In this document: positions 31,399 through 40,463 of the stretch, piece after piece | Layout: the number at the start of each line of letters is the position of its first letter | Numbering within the stretch: the stretch's first letter is position 1 | Source: an uncultured Anaerolineae bacterium | Lineage (GTDB): Bacteria; Chloroflexota; Anaerolineae; Promineifilales; Promineifilaceae | Length of the DNA: 62,053 bases | Assembly (NCBI GenBank): GCA_905479495.1 | Contig: CAJQMR010000030.1 | Location: 1 to 62,053 of the forward strand | Direction: 5' to 3' | Position numbers and translations under genes: made by a program | The notes under the pieces: generated by a model | The model's input: the letters and a program-made list of their open reading frames with translations, nothing else | Database searches by the model: none | What the model was told of the DNA's origin: nothing

Positions 31399-34300
31399 TC
31401 AGGGGCTGGTCACGCGCACACAGCGGAAGCCAAGGTTGTCGTAGCCCTGATTGGGGCTGCGGTTGAAGCGGTTGGTGAGGCTGATAAATTCCAGATTGGT
31501 GCTCCAACTACCGCCCCGTGCTACTTTTTCATTGCCGCTGGCCGGACCGGTCGGATTATTCTCAGGGGAGGAGGCATAATAAGTTGCGTCGAACCAATCG
31601 GACGTCCATTCCCATACGTTGCCGTGCAGGTTGAGCAAGCCAGCCTCGTTGGCTCCATCGGGTAAAGCGGTAACGGGGATGGTATCTCCGCTGTTTTTGC
31701 CAAAATTGGCCAAAGAGGCATCGGCTTGGGCTGGATTATCTCCCCAGATGTAATAGGATACGTCGCGAGTGGGGAAGCGGGCGGCATATTCCCATTCTGC
31801 TTCGGTGGGTAAACGGCCGTCTGCCCATTGGCAGTAAGCTTGCGCCTGATCCTGTGTGACAAACAAGACGGGATAGTCAGCGAAAGTGTCGTTGCCGTAA
31901 TAATTGGCCTGTGTGGCTGAGGCCGACGACCTGGGTGGGGTACAGACGCTGTCGGCGACACAGGCGGCGTAACTCGCGTTACTCACCTCGGTGCGCTGCA
32001 TCCAAAACGAATTGACGGTAACAAGGTGCTGGGGCTGTTCAGCTGGTTCAGTGTATTGTGTGGTGAAATTGCTCGACCCCATGAAATACGTACCGGCTGG
32101 CAGATACACCCATTCTGGTAGCGTCGTGATGTCGCCGTTAAACTGAACCGGGATGTCGTCGTTGGGAACGGCCGAATTCCCCTTATCCAACGCCGCCGCC
32201 AAAACCCAGCCTTCTGTACCATCACTCAACCGCACCCGGTCTTGCGTGCCAGACTGGCCGATGACGCGCACAACATTACCTGGCTGCAAACGAAAACGGG
32301 GCGCATCGAGTGACAAACTTTCAGAAAACCAGGGCAGCCAGTCGGCGCGTACCTCATGGTGCGCTGCCACAACTTCTGCCTGAATGAAAGAATCAAGTGG
32401 AAATGTGCCAGAGAGTTCGCCAACGATAGCAAAATAAGAGAATTCAGCCGTGGGGAGGGTTTGGAACAGCAATTGCCCCTGAGCATCAACCGTGAATTCT
32501 TGCCAGCCCTGAAAACAAAGCGGCGCCATATTGGGCGGTATTTGATAATAGTTGGGATCGCCACTGACACAATTTGAGCGCCCATAAGCCACAACGCGAA
32601 TTGTTTCTTGCGGTTCAAATTGGGCTAAATGCCAGAATTGATACCCTTGCAAATTAGCGGTGGTGAACACACGCGCGCCTGTCGGCTGCGTGACGCTGAA
32701 TGTATGTTGGAGGGTACGGCCGTTGCCGGTCACCACAAAGGTGTACTCACCGGGTGCCTTACCGGCACCAGGCGTATAGGCCAGCAGCAATTCACCCTCA
32801 TCAAACGGGTCATCCGGCAGCACAAGCAATTCAGCAACACCCGTTGCGCTGGCTGAGCCTGTATCCAGGGTGTCGCCATAAATGAACGATTTTTCCAAAA
32901 CCGCTCCATTCGGCGTCATAAGCTGCACCGTTATGGCATCCCCACGCCGCCAATCGCAAGAGAATAGGGTGAGGCGATCATACAAGTCGGGATGGGGTTT
33001 TGGCGTGTAAACAAATGCCGTGCTGGCATTTAATGGCGCAAAAGAGTCCTCAAAACGGCCTTCTGCTTCATTTGCACCAAATGACAGATTGGCACAACCC
33101 AAATCACCCAACCCTACATCAAACATGGCGAAGTAGTTTACCTGTGTGTAAACATCATCAGGCTGCGTTTGATTGAGGTCAGCCCACGAAAAGATGATTG
33201 CATCATTGTCCACAATGGCGCCGGGTTCTTCAGCGGAATCTACAGGATTGTCGGCAGGTGTTGGCACCACTGTCAGAGCTTCTGCTGAAGCATTGCTATC
33301 TGCATGGGGGACAAATGGTATTTTTTCATAAATGATCACAACCTGGGAAGAGTCTAGAAGGAATCGTTCGCCGCTTTCTGAAATGACCACATGCTCCGTT
33401 AATCCGTCGAACTGTTCTAGCGGGCTACCAGTAATAGTGTCCAGGATGACGATGCCGTCTTCGCCGCCAACAAGCAGTTGTTGCCCATCAGGGAAATAAG
33501 CGGCAGAGGCAAATCGGCCGTTCATGGTAAACGCAGTTTGTTCAGCAAATGTTTGGGGATTCAAAATGCGCAGCAAGGTGGGGTCGTTGGAGCCTCGATA
33601 ATTTTCCAGGCTGACCAATTGTGTGCCATCTGGTGAAATGGCGATCCCGCTCACTTCCCATAACCCATCCAATTGATGATCAGACACCAGTTCCCCTGTC
33701 TCAATCTGCCAGGACCGGATGAATGCGCCAGCTAAGGCTTCGCCGCTGGTTATGACTGTTTGCCCGTCTGGCAAAATGGCAACGGCCGTTATTTTGACTT
33801 CGTTGCCATCATGCGCATAGGTTTGCAAAATCTCGCCCGTATTGGCATTGTGCATTGTTAAAACATGCTGCCCATCGGTGGCAAAAAAACGTGTACCATC
33901 TGGCGTAAATGCCAGGGGATCAGTTTCACCGTCATTTCCGGAGGTGTAAGGAACAGCAAAAAGTTGGCCACCGGTAGCAACATCCCATAGCGTCAGCTGG
34001 GTTTCATCTTTGGCTAATATTTTTGTGCCATCGGGGGAAAATGTGGCAGCGATGAAAGGATAATCTGTTGCGGTTAAGGTGTGGATAATTTTCCCGGAAT
34101 CTATCTCCCAAACTTTAATGCTGGGGTCCACAAAGCCGTCGCCATTGTTGTCTTCCTCGGCACCAGCGGTAAAGGCCAAACGGCCGTCTGGAGAAATGTC
34201 GCTAACCGTTACGGCTGTAAATATATTCCTTCCCAGTTCAAACGTTACCGTATGGCCGCCCAACTGTTGTGCTAATGCGCCAGTTTGTACATCTAACAGT

Positions 34301-35412
34301 TGGCTGCCCAGCAAAACAGTTTGGCTGTCCGGGGAAAAATCAGCCAAATTGCCCGAATTTGACCCACCCATATTTTGGAAGATGGGTTCCAAGGTGGCTA
34401 CATCAACCAGAGTAGCTTGCCCGCTTTGGTTGATGATGAGTAATTGTCGGCTGTCTGGGGAAAATTCGACAAATGCCCGATCCCAAGAATAGGTTATTTG
34501 ATAGCCCAACTCGTCCAGCCGTTCGCCGGACACTGCATCCCAGAGCGATAAGCCAGTGGCGATATAACGGCCGTCTGGCGAAAATGTTACCGCTTCCAGC
34601 GTATCGTCTTCCTGTAAAAACCGAGTTTGCTCACCGGTTGCCACATCCCAAATGGCAACGCCCGCATAAAACGAGGCCGTGTTTGTGGTCGCCAGTTGGC
34701 TACCATCTGCGGAAAAGGCCATGGAATTGACACGATCAAGGGTTCCTTCAATGGCGGTTATCCGTTGATTGGCCACAATGTCCCAAATTTCAATGGTTCT
34801 AAAATCGCTATTGATGCCAGCCAATTTGGTACCATCTGGAGACAGCGCCAGTGGTTCTGATCCTACCAATGGGAATGTTTGTACAGTTTCCCCCGTTTGG
34901 CTGTCGATTAATGTTGGCCCGGCAGATGTCGTGCCTGCGATAAAATGCTGGCTGTCGGGCAAAAATTGGAGGTAGCGGACGCTGCTGTTCGGTTCAAAAA
35001 ACACCGTTTGTGTGGATAGATCGTTGAGGTTGACGATGGTTAAATAACCACGCAGAGTGCCAAGTAGGGCAGTGCTGCCATCGGGAGATATGTCTACATC
35101 ACCAATGAGGCGAGCACCTAAACTTTGGATGGGATGCCATGGTTCGGGTAGTGCCATTGGTTCAGCAGGACTGTTTTCAGGAACGGCCGTTGAAGAGGCA
35201 ACTGCCGTCGCTTCTGTTTCAAGCGGAACGATTTCTTCCTGCGCCACGGGAACGGCCGTTTCTGTAGGGATTGCAGGTGAGGTGGGAATGGCCGTTGCAC
35301 TCTCCATCACCTTATCTTCGCCCGCACATGCCGCCAGGCCGATAAGTAAAAGGAAGCCAAATAGCGCAAATAAGGGCAGCAAACGGGAAGGTATCATCAT
35401 CTTTGTTTTCAT
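31399..35412 (-). CDS. Lipoprotein with WD40 propellers, SH3-like and FGE-sulfatase domains
   Basis: About 1,337 residues from ATG 35412 (MKTKMMIPSRLL). Lipobox LAAC after a hydrophobic signal; a Thr/Pro/Val-rich linker follows. From about 80 to 690 there are many WD40-type repeats with FSPDG cores. A middle beta region follows, then an SH3-like piece (VRVIGQSGTQDRVRL…GWV), then a C-terminal formylglycine-generating-enzyme-type domain (TYFMGSS…RLPTEAEWEYAAR…LHGNVWEWTSDW…GGSW…GFRCV). In bacteria this fold often acts as a sugar- or ligand-binding module rather than a sulfatase activator. Expected to face outside. Several ACGGCCGT copies. Confidence 0.9.
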   Translation of the reverse strand: MKTKMMIPSRLLPLFALFGFLLLIGLAACAGEDKVMESATAIPTSPAIPTETAVPVAQEEIVPLETEATAVASSTAVPENSPAEPMALPEPWHPIQSLGARLIGDVDISPDGSTALLGTLRGYLTIVNLNDLSTQTVFFEPNSSVRYLQFLPDSQHFIAGTTSAGPTLIDSQTGETVQTFPLVGSEPLALSPDGTKLAGINSDFRTIEIWDIVANQRITAIEGTLDRVNSMAFSADGSQLATTNTASFYAGVAIWDVATGEQTRFLQEDDTLEAVTFSPDGRYIATGLSLWDAVSGERLDELGYQITYSWDRAFVEFSPDSRQLLIINQSGQATLVDVATLEPIFQNMGGSNSGNLADFSPDSQTVLLGSQLLDVQTGALAQQLGGHTVTFELGRNIFTAVTVSDISPDGRLAFTAGAEEDNNGDGFVDPSIKVWEIDSGKIIHTLTATDYPFIAATFSPDGTKILAKDETQLTLWDVATGGQLFAVPYTSGNDGETDPLAFTPDGTRFFATDGQHVLTMHNANTGEILQTYAHDGNEVKITAVAILPDGQTVITSGEALAGAFIRSWQIETGELVSDHQLDGLWEVSGIAISPDGTQLVSLENYRGSNDPTLLRILNPQTFAEQTAFTMNGRFASAAYFPDGQQLLVGGEDGIVILDTITGSPLEQFDGLTEHVVISESGERFLLDSSQVVIIYEKIPFVPHADSNASAEALTVVPTPADNPVDSAEEPGAIVDNDAIIFSWADLNQTQPDDVYTQVNYFAMFDVGLGDLGCANLSFGANEAEGRFEDSFAPLNASTAFVYTPKPHPDLYDRLTLFSCDWRRGDAITVQLMTPNGAVLEKSFIYGDTLDTGSASATGVAELLVLPDDPFDEGELLLAYTPGAGKAPGEYTFVVTGNGRTLQHTFSVTQPTGARVFTTANLQGYQFWHLAQFEPQETIRVVAYGRSNCVSGDPNYYQIPPNMAPLCFQGWQEFTVDAQGQLLFQTLPTAEFSYFAIVGELSGTFPLDSFIQAEVVAAHHEVRADWLPWFSESLSLDAPRFRLQPGNVVRVIGQSGTQDRVRLSDGTEGWVLAAALDKGNSAVPNDDIPVQFNGDITTLPEWVYLPAGTYFMGSSNFTTQYTEPAEQPQHLVTVNSFWMQRTEVSNASYAACVADSVCTPPRSSASATQANYYGNDTFADYPVLFVTQDQAQAYCQWADGRLPTEAEWEYAARFPTRDVSYYIWGDNPAQADASLANFGKNSGDTIPVTALPDGANEAGLLNLHGNVWEWTSDWFDATYYASSPENNPTGPASGNEKVARGGSWSTNLEFISLTNRFNRSPNQGYDNLGFRCVRVTSP

Positions 35413-35510
35413 ATGGTAGGTTTCCGGTTCTTGGGTTGATTGTTGTTGTTTTGTTTTGTCGAGTGAATAGAGGCAACGGCCGTTTCCTGAAAACAACCGT
35501 TGTCTATAAT

Positions 35511-37205
35511 TTACGGCAGCGCCACCAGCGACAGGTCGTCAAAATAACCATCACTGTCATAACCACCATATTTCACGCTAATCAGCCGAAGTCGAATCCA
35601 ACGTGTGCCCGGAGGAGGGGTTAAGGTATCGGCAATTTCAAACCAGCGGTCGGTGACAAAAATCTCATCGGTGGCGGCAGAATCGAGCGGATCAACGGCC
35701 CCATCCTCAAAATATTCCACCACAATTTGGGCGGCATCTACCGGCACAGCAAATTGCAAAGGATACGAGCGCACATATGCGGCAAAGGCAAACTGCTGCT
35801 CACCTTTGTCAATGGCGTCAGCAAAACCGATCACATTCACATCCTGGTATAATTCCGCCAGATAACCAGCCTCGCCAGCATCAAAATAGGCCACACCTTC
35901 ATGAACCGGCACTTCTGCATTTTGCCCCCAATTGGTGCCTGCGGCTTCTATCCAAAATGGAATTTCGCCGTTCTCAATTGGCAGCTCGTTGCCAGGATTT
36001 TTAACCAGGTTGACGTTGTATTCAAAGATGGGCATGGTAGCCAGGGAGGCATTGACATCTTGAATGCCAGCTTCATCCTCCAAGCGTTCGTAGATAGCCA
36101 GCGCCTCTTCATAACTAGCCACGGCATCTTCATACTGACGCAAATCTTTGTAGACTATGCCTTTATTTTCCCAGGCAGTGGCCACGTTATTGTATTGTTG
36201 AATCTCTTCGTATCCGGCAATGGCCTTATCCAGGTTATCCAGGGCATCCTCGTACTGTTCTAGGCTGTATTGGGCAACGGCCGTATTCAAATGGTTTTCC
36301 GCTTCCAACTCCTTATTCCCAATTCGACGCACAATTTCTTGCGATTGATCAAACATCTCAATCGCCTCTCCATATCGCTCTAGTGCGTTGTATGTATACC
36401 CAAGTGCACTAAAAGCAGAAGCAATGCTATTATCATTGTCCGTTTCCTGAAGGAGCGTTAACGCCTCCTGCATCGTCACTAACGCCACTTCTGGTTCACC
36501 CATAAGCAGCTGTGCAAGACCCACTAACCCTAAATTATGCGCTTCCAGAGAAGCGTCTTCAATTTCCTGGCTAATACGTATCGCTTCATTAAAAAAGCTG
36601 ATAGCTTTTGGAAAATCCTCCTGATCCAGAAAAACATTTCCAATTTGGGTGTTAACCATGGCCTCTCCTTCACCATCCTCAATTTCCTGGAACTTAGCCA
36701 AGGCTTGGTCAGACACATCTAGCGCCTGTGAATATTGCCCCAACTGGGTATAAACCATCACAATACCAATCATGGTATTGCCTTCCCCCTCGATATCCCC
36801 ATTGTCAACATACATACTTAACGCTTTTTGTAAATTTTCTAATGCCGGTTCGGTCAAACCCTGTTCTACATAAGTGAACCCAATGTTGTACAGAGCCTCC
36901 GGCTCCTTCTCAGCATCATTTATCTCTTTAGCAATGTCTAACGCTTGCTGGTAATATCCCAGCGCCGTCTGGTACGCGCCTTCATCGTAGGCATCATCCC
37001 CTTTTTCGGTTAATTCTTCATACTCTTCTTCGGGCGTAAGCGTTGGCTCTTCTGCATCATCGCCATCGTCGTCTCCACTTCTGGCGGTGGGCTCTGTATC
37101 ACGAGAATCGGCCGTATTTCCGCCACAGCCAACCAAAAGCGGCAAGCTGACCAGCAGCAGTGCCAAAAGAATAATTCGTAACCATCTCAATCGTTTCATC
37201 AACAT
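35511..37205 (-). CDS. TPR-repeat lipoprotein
   Basis: 564 residues. N-terminal signal with lipobox LVGC, then an acidic low-complexity linker. Residues about 65-390 carry about eight TPR-type repeats (A-Y-x-x-A-L-x-x-Y-x-x-A-L patterns). The C-terminal ~170 residues form a beta-sandwich-like domain resembling carbohydrate-binding folds. TAGGAG lies nine bases before the ATG. It precedes the WD40/FGE lipoprotein gene by 98 bases on the same strand; the two may be co-transcribed and form an outer-surface assembly. Divergent from the NB-ARC gene at 37448, which may regulate it. Confidence 0.85.
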   Translation of the reverse strand: MLMKRLRWLRIILLALLLVSLPLLVGCGGNTADSRDTEPTARSGDDDGDDAEEPTLTPEEEYEELTEKGDDAYDEGAYQTALGYYQQALDIAKEINDAEKEPEALYNIGFTYVEQGLTEPALENLQKALSMYVDNGDIEGEGNTMIGIVMVYTQLGQYSQALDVSDQALAKFQEIEDGEGEAMVNTQIGNVFLDQEDFPKAISFFNEAIRISQEIEDASLEAHNLGLVGLAQLLMGEPEVALVTMQEALTLLQETDNDNSIASAFSALGYTYNALERYGEAIEMFDQSQEIVRRIGNKELEAENHLNTAVAQYSLEQYEDALDNLDKAIAGYEEIQQYNNVATAWENKGIVYKDLRQYEDAVASYEEALAIYERLEDEAGIQDVNASLATMPIFEYNVNLVKNPGNELPIENGEIPFWIEAAGTNWGQNAEVPVHEGVAYFDAGEAGYLAELYQDVNVIGFADAIDKGEQQFAFAAYVRSYPLQFAVPVDAAQIVVEYFEDGAVDPLDSAATDEIFVTDRWFEIADTLTPPPGTRWIRLRLISVKYGGYDSDGYFDDLSLVALP

Positions 37206-37447
37206 TGTTTTGCTCCTATGTAATATCGTATTTTCTGCATTGGCCTATTCGTAACGGTTTTGCAGATGGTCAATACGCGAGGCACGATGACATCCAGCGT
37301 GGACCCAATTGCAGTCTAATAAAAAATGCGTGCGAATTTGGTGCGGCAACCTATGGATATGGTGCAATTTTGTGCGAATGTCGGGTAAAATTGATACTTG
37401 TAACACAAACATCGATATGACAACTCATCCACAATAGGCAAAGATTT

Positions 37448-38830
37448 ATGCAGTTTGAAGATTTACAAACGGCCGTCCCCAAAGCCTTACGCGCCTGGAG
37501 CAACTTGGCCGACACAGCAGATGATTCACTGGCCCAACTGCTCATCGTCCAACAGGAACTAGCCCACGCCCCAAGCAGGGCTTCTGCCACTAACCAGGTT
37601 TTGCTCAACGGCATTCAACAATTGCAGCAGCAAGACCCCGCCAGCGCACAAATCCTCACCTCCCGGTTTGTAGACGGTCAAACCATTCTCATGACCGCCA
37701 GCAAGCTCAACCTTAGTGAAGATCAGGTCAAGCGCCGCCAGCGCGAGGCGATCCGTAACCTGACGCAACTTTTGTGGGACCAGGAAACGGCCGTTCGCCA
37801 AAATCGCCTCCACACGCTGCAAGTCCAGCTCCCCCCACCCACCTATACCAACCTTTTTGGTAGTCAAAATCACGTCGATGAACTGATTGGCTACCTGACC
37901 CAACCCGGTATGCCCGGCGTCATCGCCATTGTGGGGATTGGCGGCATTGGCAAAACCTCCCTGGCCGACCAGGTAACACGCGCTATCCTACCCCGCTTCA
38001 TCTTCCAGGATGTTTTCTGGCTGCGCGTCAGCCCAGACGACACCAACGGGTCGCTCCCACCAGACGCAATCCTGGAAAAACTCATCAACGATCTGGTTGA
38101 ACATCTGTGCCCCCAAACCGCCACGTCTGGCAACAGCCGTATTGCCTGCCTGCGCCAGACCCTCAAAAGCCGCCCCACCCTCATTGTCATTGACAACCTT
38201 GAATCGGAGGCTGACACCTCCAGTCTGCTCAATGCGCTCAATGATTGGGCAATTCCCAGCAAATTTCTGCTTACCACCCGCGTGCGCCTGCCCGCTGCCA
38301 GCACCGCCTACAGCCTGGTATTAGACGAACTGCCGCTGCCCGCCGCCGCCGACCTCATCTATACCCAGGCGCAAAACCTCAACCTTAACGACTTAATGCC
38401 CGCCTCCGATGCAGTCGTCCGCCAGATTTACGCTGTTACCGGCGGCAACCCGTTAGCGCTAAAGCTTGTGGTGGGTTTAACGGCCGTTCTGCCCCTCCAG
38501 CAAATCCTTACCGATCTGACCGCCGCCCAAATCAGCGAAATTGGGCAGCTCTATCGCCACATCTACTGGCAAGCGTGGCACAGCCTCAGCCCAACCGGGC
38601 AAACCCTGTTAGAAATGATGCCCTTGGCCGCTGGCGTTGGCGTGAAGCCAGAGCAAATGCAAGCGATGAGCGGTCTGCCCGAACAGGAGTTATGGCCCGC
38701 TATCACCGAACTGGTCAATCGCTCGCTGCTGGAAGTGCGCGGCACAACTTGGGAGCGGCGCTACGGCACCCACCGCCTCACAGAATCCTTTTTGCGCACC
38801 GAAATTATTCATTGGCCAGAATCACCGTGA
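37448..38830 (+). CDS. NB-ARC STAND NTPase with N-terminal sigma-4-like HTH
   Basis: 460 residues. The N-terminal ~115 residues resemble a sigma-70 region-4/HTH module (LILTASKLNLSEDQVKRRQREAIRNL-type spacing). The NB-ARC domain has Walker A GIGGIGKTS near 165, Walker B TLIVIDNLES near 250, and GGNPLALKLV near 335, followed by a winged-helix region. It lacks the sensor repeats usual in STAND proteins; these are supplied by the TPR ORF 39 bases downstream. Diverges from the lipoprotein genes, so transcriptional control of them is a reasonable guess. Confidence 0.88.
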   Translation: MQFEDLQTAVPKALRAWSNLADTADDSLAQLLIVQQELAHAPSRASATNQVLLNGIQQLQQQDPASAQILTSRFVDGQTILMTASKLNLSEDQVKRRQREAIRNLTQLLWDQETAVRQNRLHTLQVQLPPPTYTNLFGSQNHVDELIGYLTQPGMPGVIAIVGIGGIGKTSLADQVTRAILPRFIFQDVFWLRVSPDDTNGSLPPDAILEKLINDLVEHLCPQTATSGNSRIACLRQTLKSRPTLIVIDNLESEADTSSLLNALNDWAIPSKFLLTTRVRLPAASTAYSLVLDELPLPAAADLIYTQAQNLNLNDLMPASDAVVRQIYAVTGGNPLALKLVVGLTAVLPLQQILTDLTAAQISEIGQLYRHIYWQAWHSLSPTGQTLLEMMPLAAGVGVKPEQMQAMSGLPEQELWPAITELVNRSLLEVRGTTWERRYGTHRLTESFLRTEIIHWPESP

Positions 38831-38851
38831 TCCGTAAGCAGTGGCCCGTAA

Positions 38852-38879
38852 ACCGATAACCGATAACCGATGACCGATA
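38852..38879 (+). repeat. Tandem 7-base repeat ACCGATA x4 over a start codon
   Basis: Four consecutive heptamers begin at 38852, 38859, 38866 and 38873. The third reads ACCGATG and provides the ATG (38870) of the TPR gene. A fifth, degenerate unit (ACCTACA) follows. Slippage here would shift the start relative to its neighbour. Confidence 0.8.
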
Positions 38880-40090
38880 ACCTACAACCGCCCCCCAGCC
38901 CTCGTTTTGTGCGTGGGTTGCAGGCAACGTTAAACTACTGGCAAAAGCAAACGGCTGTCCTCAACGACGACATCAGCCGCAGCCTAAACCCGGATTTCCC
39001 CAACGTGGTACGGGTGGTGGAGATGGGCTTGACCCTGCCCAAAACCTGGCAAGAAACGGCTGTCCTCATCCTGCAATGTTTCTTTTGGGTAGAAGGCACC
39101 GGGCGCGTGCCCCAATGGCAGCCGCTGCTGGAAAAATGCCTGGCCACCATGCCCGCCCCCAACCTCTGGCTGCAATTTCGATTATTAAAACAGTTGGGGC
39201 AGTTTCAGCGTATCCAGTGGGATTTGGCAACGGCCGTTGCCACCTTCCAGCAAGCAGGCATCATTGCCGACAACCTGCAAGATGCCCAGGCCAGCGCCGA
39301 AATTCACATGAACCTTTGCCAAACTTACCAGCGCCAGCATCGTTACGCTGAAGCCCAGGCTGCGGGAGAAAAAGCGCTAAACCAGTTTGCCAAAACAGAA
39401 CACCGCTTACGGGCAACCGTTCATCACGCCTTGGGGCAAATCGCCACAGACCAGGGGCAGTATGCCATAGCCGAAAGCCACTTTCAGCGCGCCTTGGCCC
39501 TGTTCCAGTCTGGCGCAACGGTCACCATTACTGACCTCACGCGCATCATGAATGCCCTGGCGCGGACCTACCAAGACCAAAACAAGTTTGAACAGGCACA
39601 GCAGCTTTATGAAAAAGCGGGCAAGTTATTGGCCGAAACCGACAAAGAAGAAGACAAAATCAGGACAGCCATTAATTTAGGCAGCCTGCTCTACAGTTTG
39701 CAAACATACGACCAGGCCGAGGCTGCCTTTCGTCAGGCAGACAAGATGCTGCGCACACAGCCTGGCCTGACTGAGCTAAAAGCACATACGGCCAACAATT
39801 TGGGGTGTGTTTTGCGCCAGCAGCAGGCCTGGGATAGGGCCCAACGGTATCATCACGAGAGCATCCACCTTTTCCGGCTGCTGGGCAATGCGCTGCCCCT
39901 GGCCAACGCTATTGGCAATCTGGGCAAAACCTATATGGCTCAAGGTGCATACCCGGTCGCCCTCGTCCATTTTGCCGAAGCGCAGCAGTTAGCCGCCCAA
40001 TTCCCGGACAATGCCTGGGCCAACAGCCAGCTGGCCGAGTACAGTGCCAAAATATCACAAATCCATGAGATGCAGGGGCTGCCAGCTTGA
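38870..40090 (+). CDS. TPR-repeat cytosolic protein
   Basis: 406 residues, no signal peptide. Residues about 130-400 hold six to seven TPR units (for example ASAEIHMNLCQTYQRQHRYAEA, ANNLGCVLRQQQAWDRA; each shown only as a fragment of the repeat). The N-terminal ~120 residues are helical and unrecognised. It likely serves as the sensor half of the preceding NB-ARC protein, since STAND proteins typically carry both in one chain. The start codon lies inside a heptamer repeat and there is no ribosome site, so translation may depend on coupling. Confidence 0.8.
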   Translation: MTDNLQPPPSPRFVRGLQATLNYWQKQTAVLNDDISRSLNPDFPNVVRVVEMGLTLPKTWQETAVLILQCFFWVEGTGRVPQWQPLLEKCLATMPAPNLWLQFRLLKQLGQFQRIQWDLATAVATFQQAGIIADNLQDAQASAEIHMNLCQTYQRQHRYAEAQAAGEKALNQFAKTEHRLRATVHHALGQIATDQGQYAIAESHFQRALALFQSGATVTITDLTRIMNALARTYQDQNKFEQAQQLYEKAGKLLAETDKEEDKIRTAINLGSLLYSLQTYDQAEAAFRQADKMLRTQPGLTELKAHTANNLGCVLRQQQAWDRAQRYHHESIHLFRLLGNALPLANAIGNLGKTYMAQGAYPVALVHFAEAQQLAAQFPDNAWANSQLAEYSAKISQIHEMQGLPA

Positions 40091-40113
40091 AGCCGACAGC
40101 CCCAAATGTTTAC

Positions 40114-40251
40114 TTACCCGCCGCATATTTGCCCGGTTGAACCGGAACAATCATTGATGGTGCTTGGCGGGGTAACCGGCACAGCCAAACCGATGACCAA
40201 CACGGCCGTTACCAGCAAAACATGAATTTGGGTAGATATTTGTTTATACAT
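40114..40251 (-). CDS. 45-residue exported peptide, candidate pheromone
   Basis: ATG at 40251 is preceded by TAGGAG with an eight-base spacer; frames starting further upstream are less likely. MYKQISTQIH is followed by a hydrophobic core (VLLVTAVLVIGLAV), PVTPPS, and a short tail NDCSGSTGQICGG with two Cys that could form a disulfide loop. This is the layout of an exported signalling peptide. It lies 24 bases past the TPR gene (convergent) and upstream of a divergent HTH-NB-ARC-TPR regulator, as peptide genes lie beside TPR receptors in RRNPP systems. Function is inferred. Confidence 0.6.
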   Translation of the reverse strand: MYKQISTQIHVLLVTAVLVIGLAVPVTPPSTINDCSGSTGQICGG

Positions 40252-40346
40252 CACGACTCTCCTATACAGGTTGGCGACTCGTTGAGAATGGCGCGCCGTA
40301 CAGAAGACGAGTCTCCTGCACCTCATGAGATGCCCACGAGTCGTGA
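40250..40346. promoter_or_regulatory. Inverted repeat in the peptide/regulator divergent region
   Basis: ATCACGACTC (40250-40259) and GAGTCGTGAT (40337-40346) are perfect inverted repeats about 77 bases apart; between them GACTCGT and ACGAGTC form an inner pair. They may be an operator pair or fold the peptide mRNA leader, since the left arm overlaps the peptide start. Confidence 0.4.
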
Positions 40347-40463
40347 TTGGTTGATTTCAACTTGAGCTGACCGGCCGTATCAAGTTACTTGTTATTTTGG
40401 GGCAAAATGGAACGGCCGTATGCCCCCACCTAAGGGTCAAACAAAAAATTGGAGCAACAAAAA

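Noticed and set aside
40250..40346. tRNA or riboswitch in the inverted-repeat region
   Set aside because: No cloverleaf, T-arm or known riboswitch core; only nested inverted repeats.
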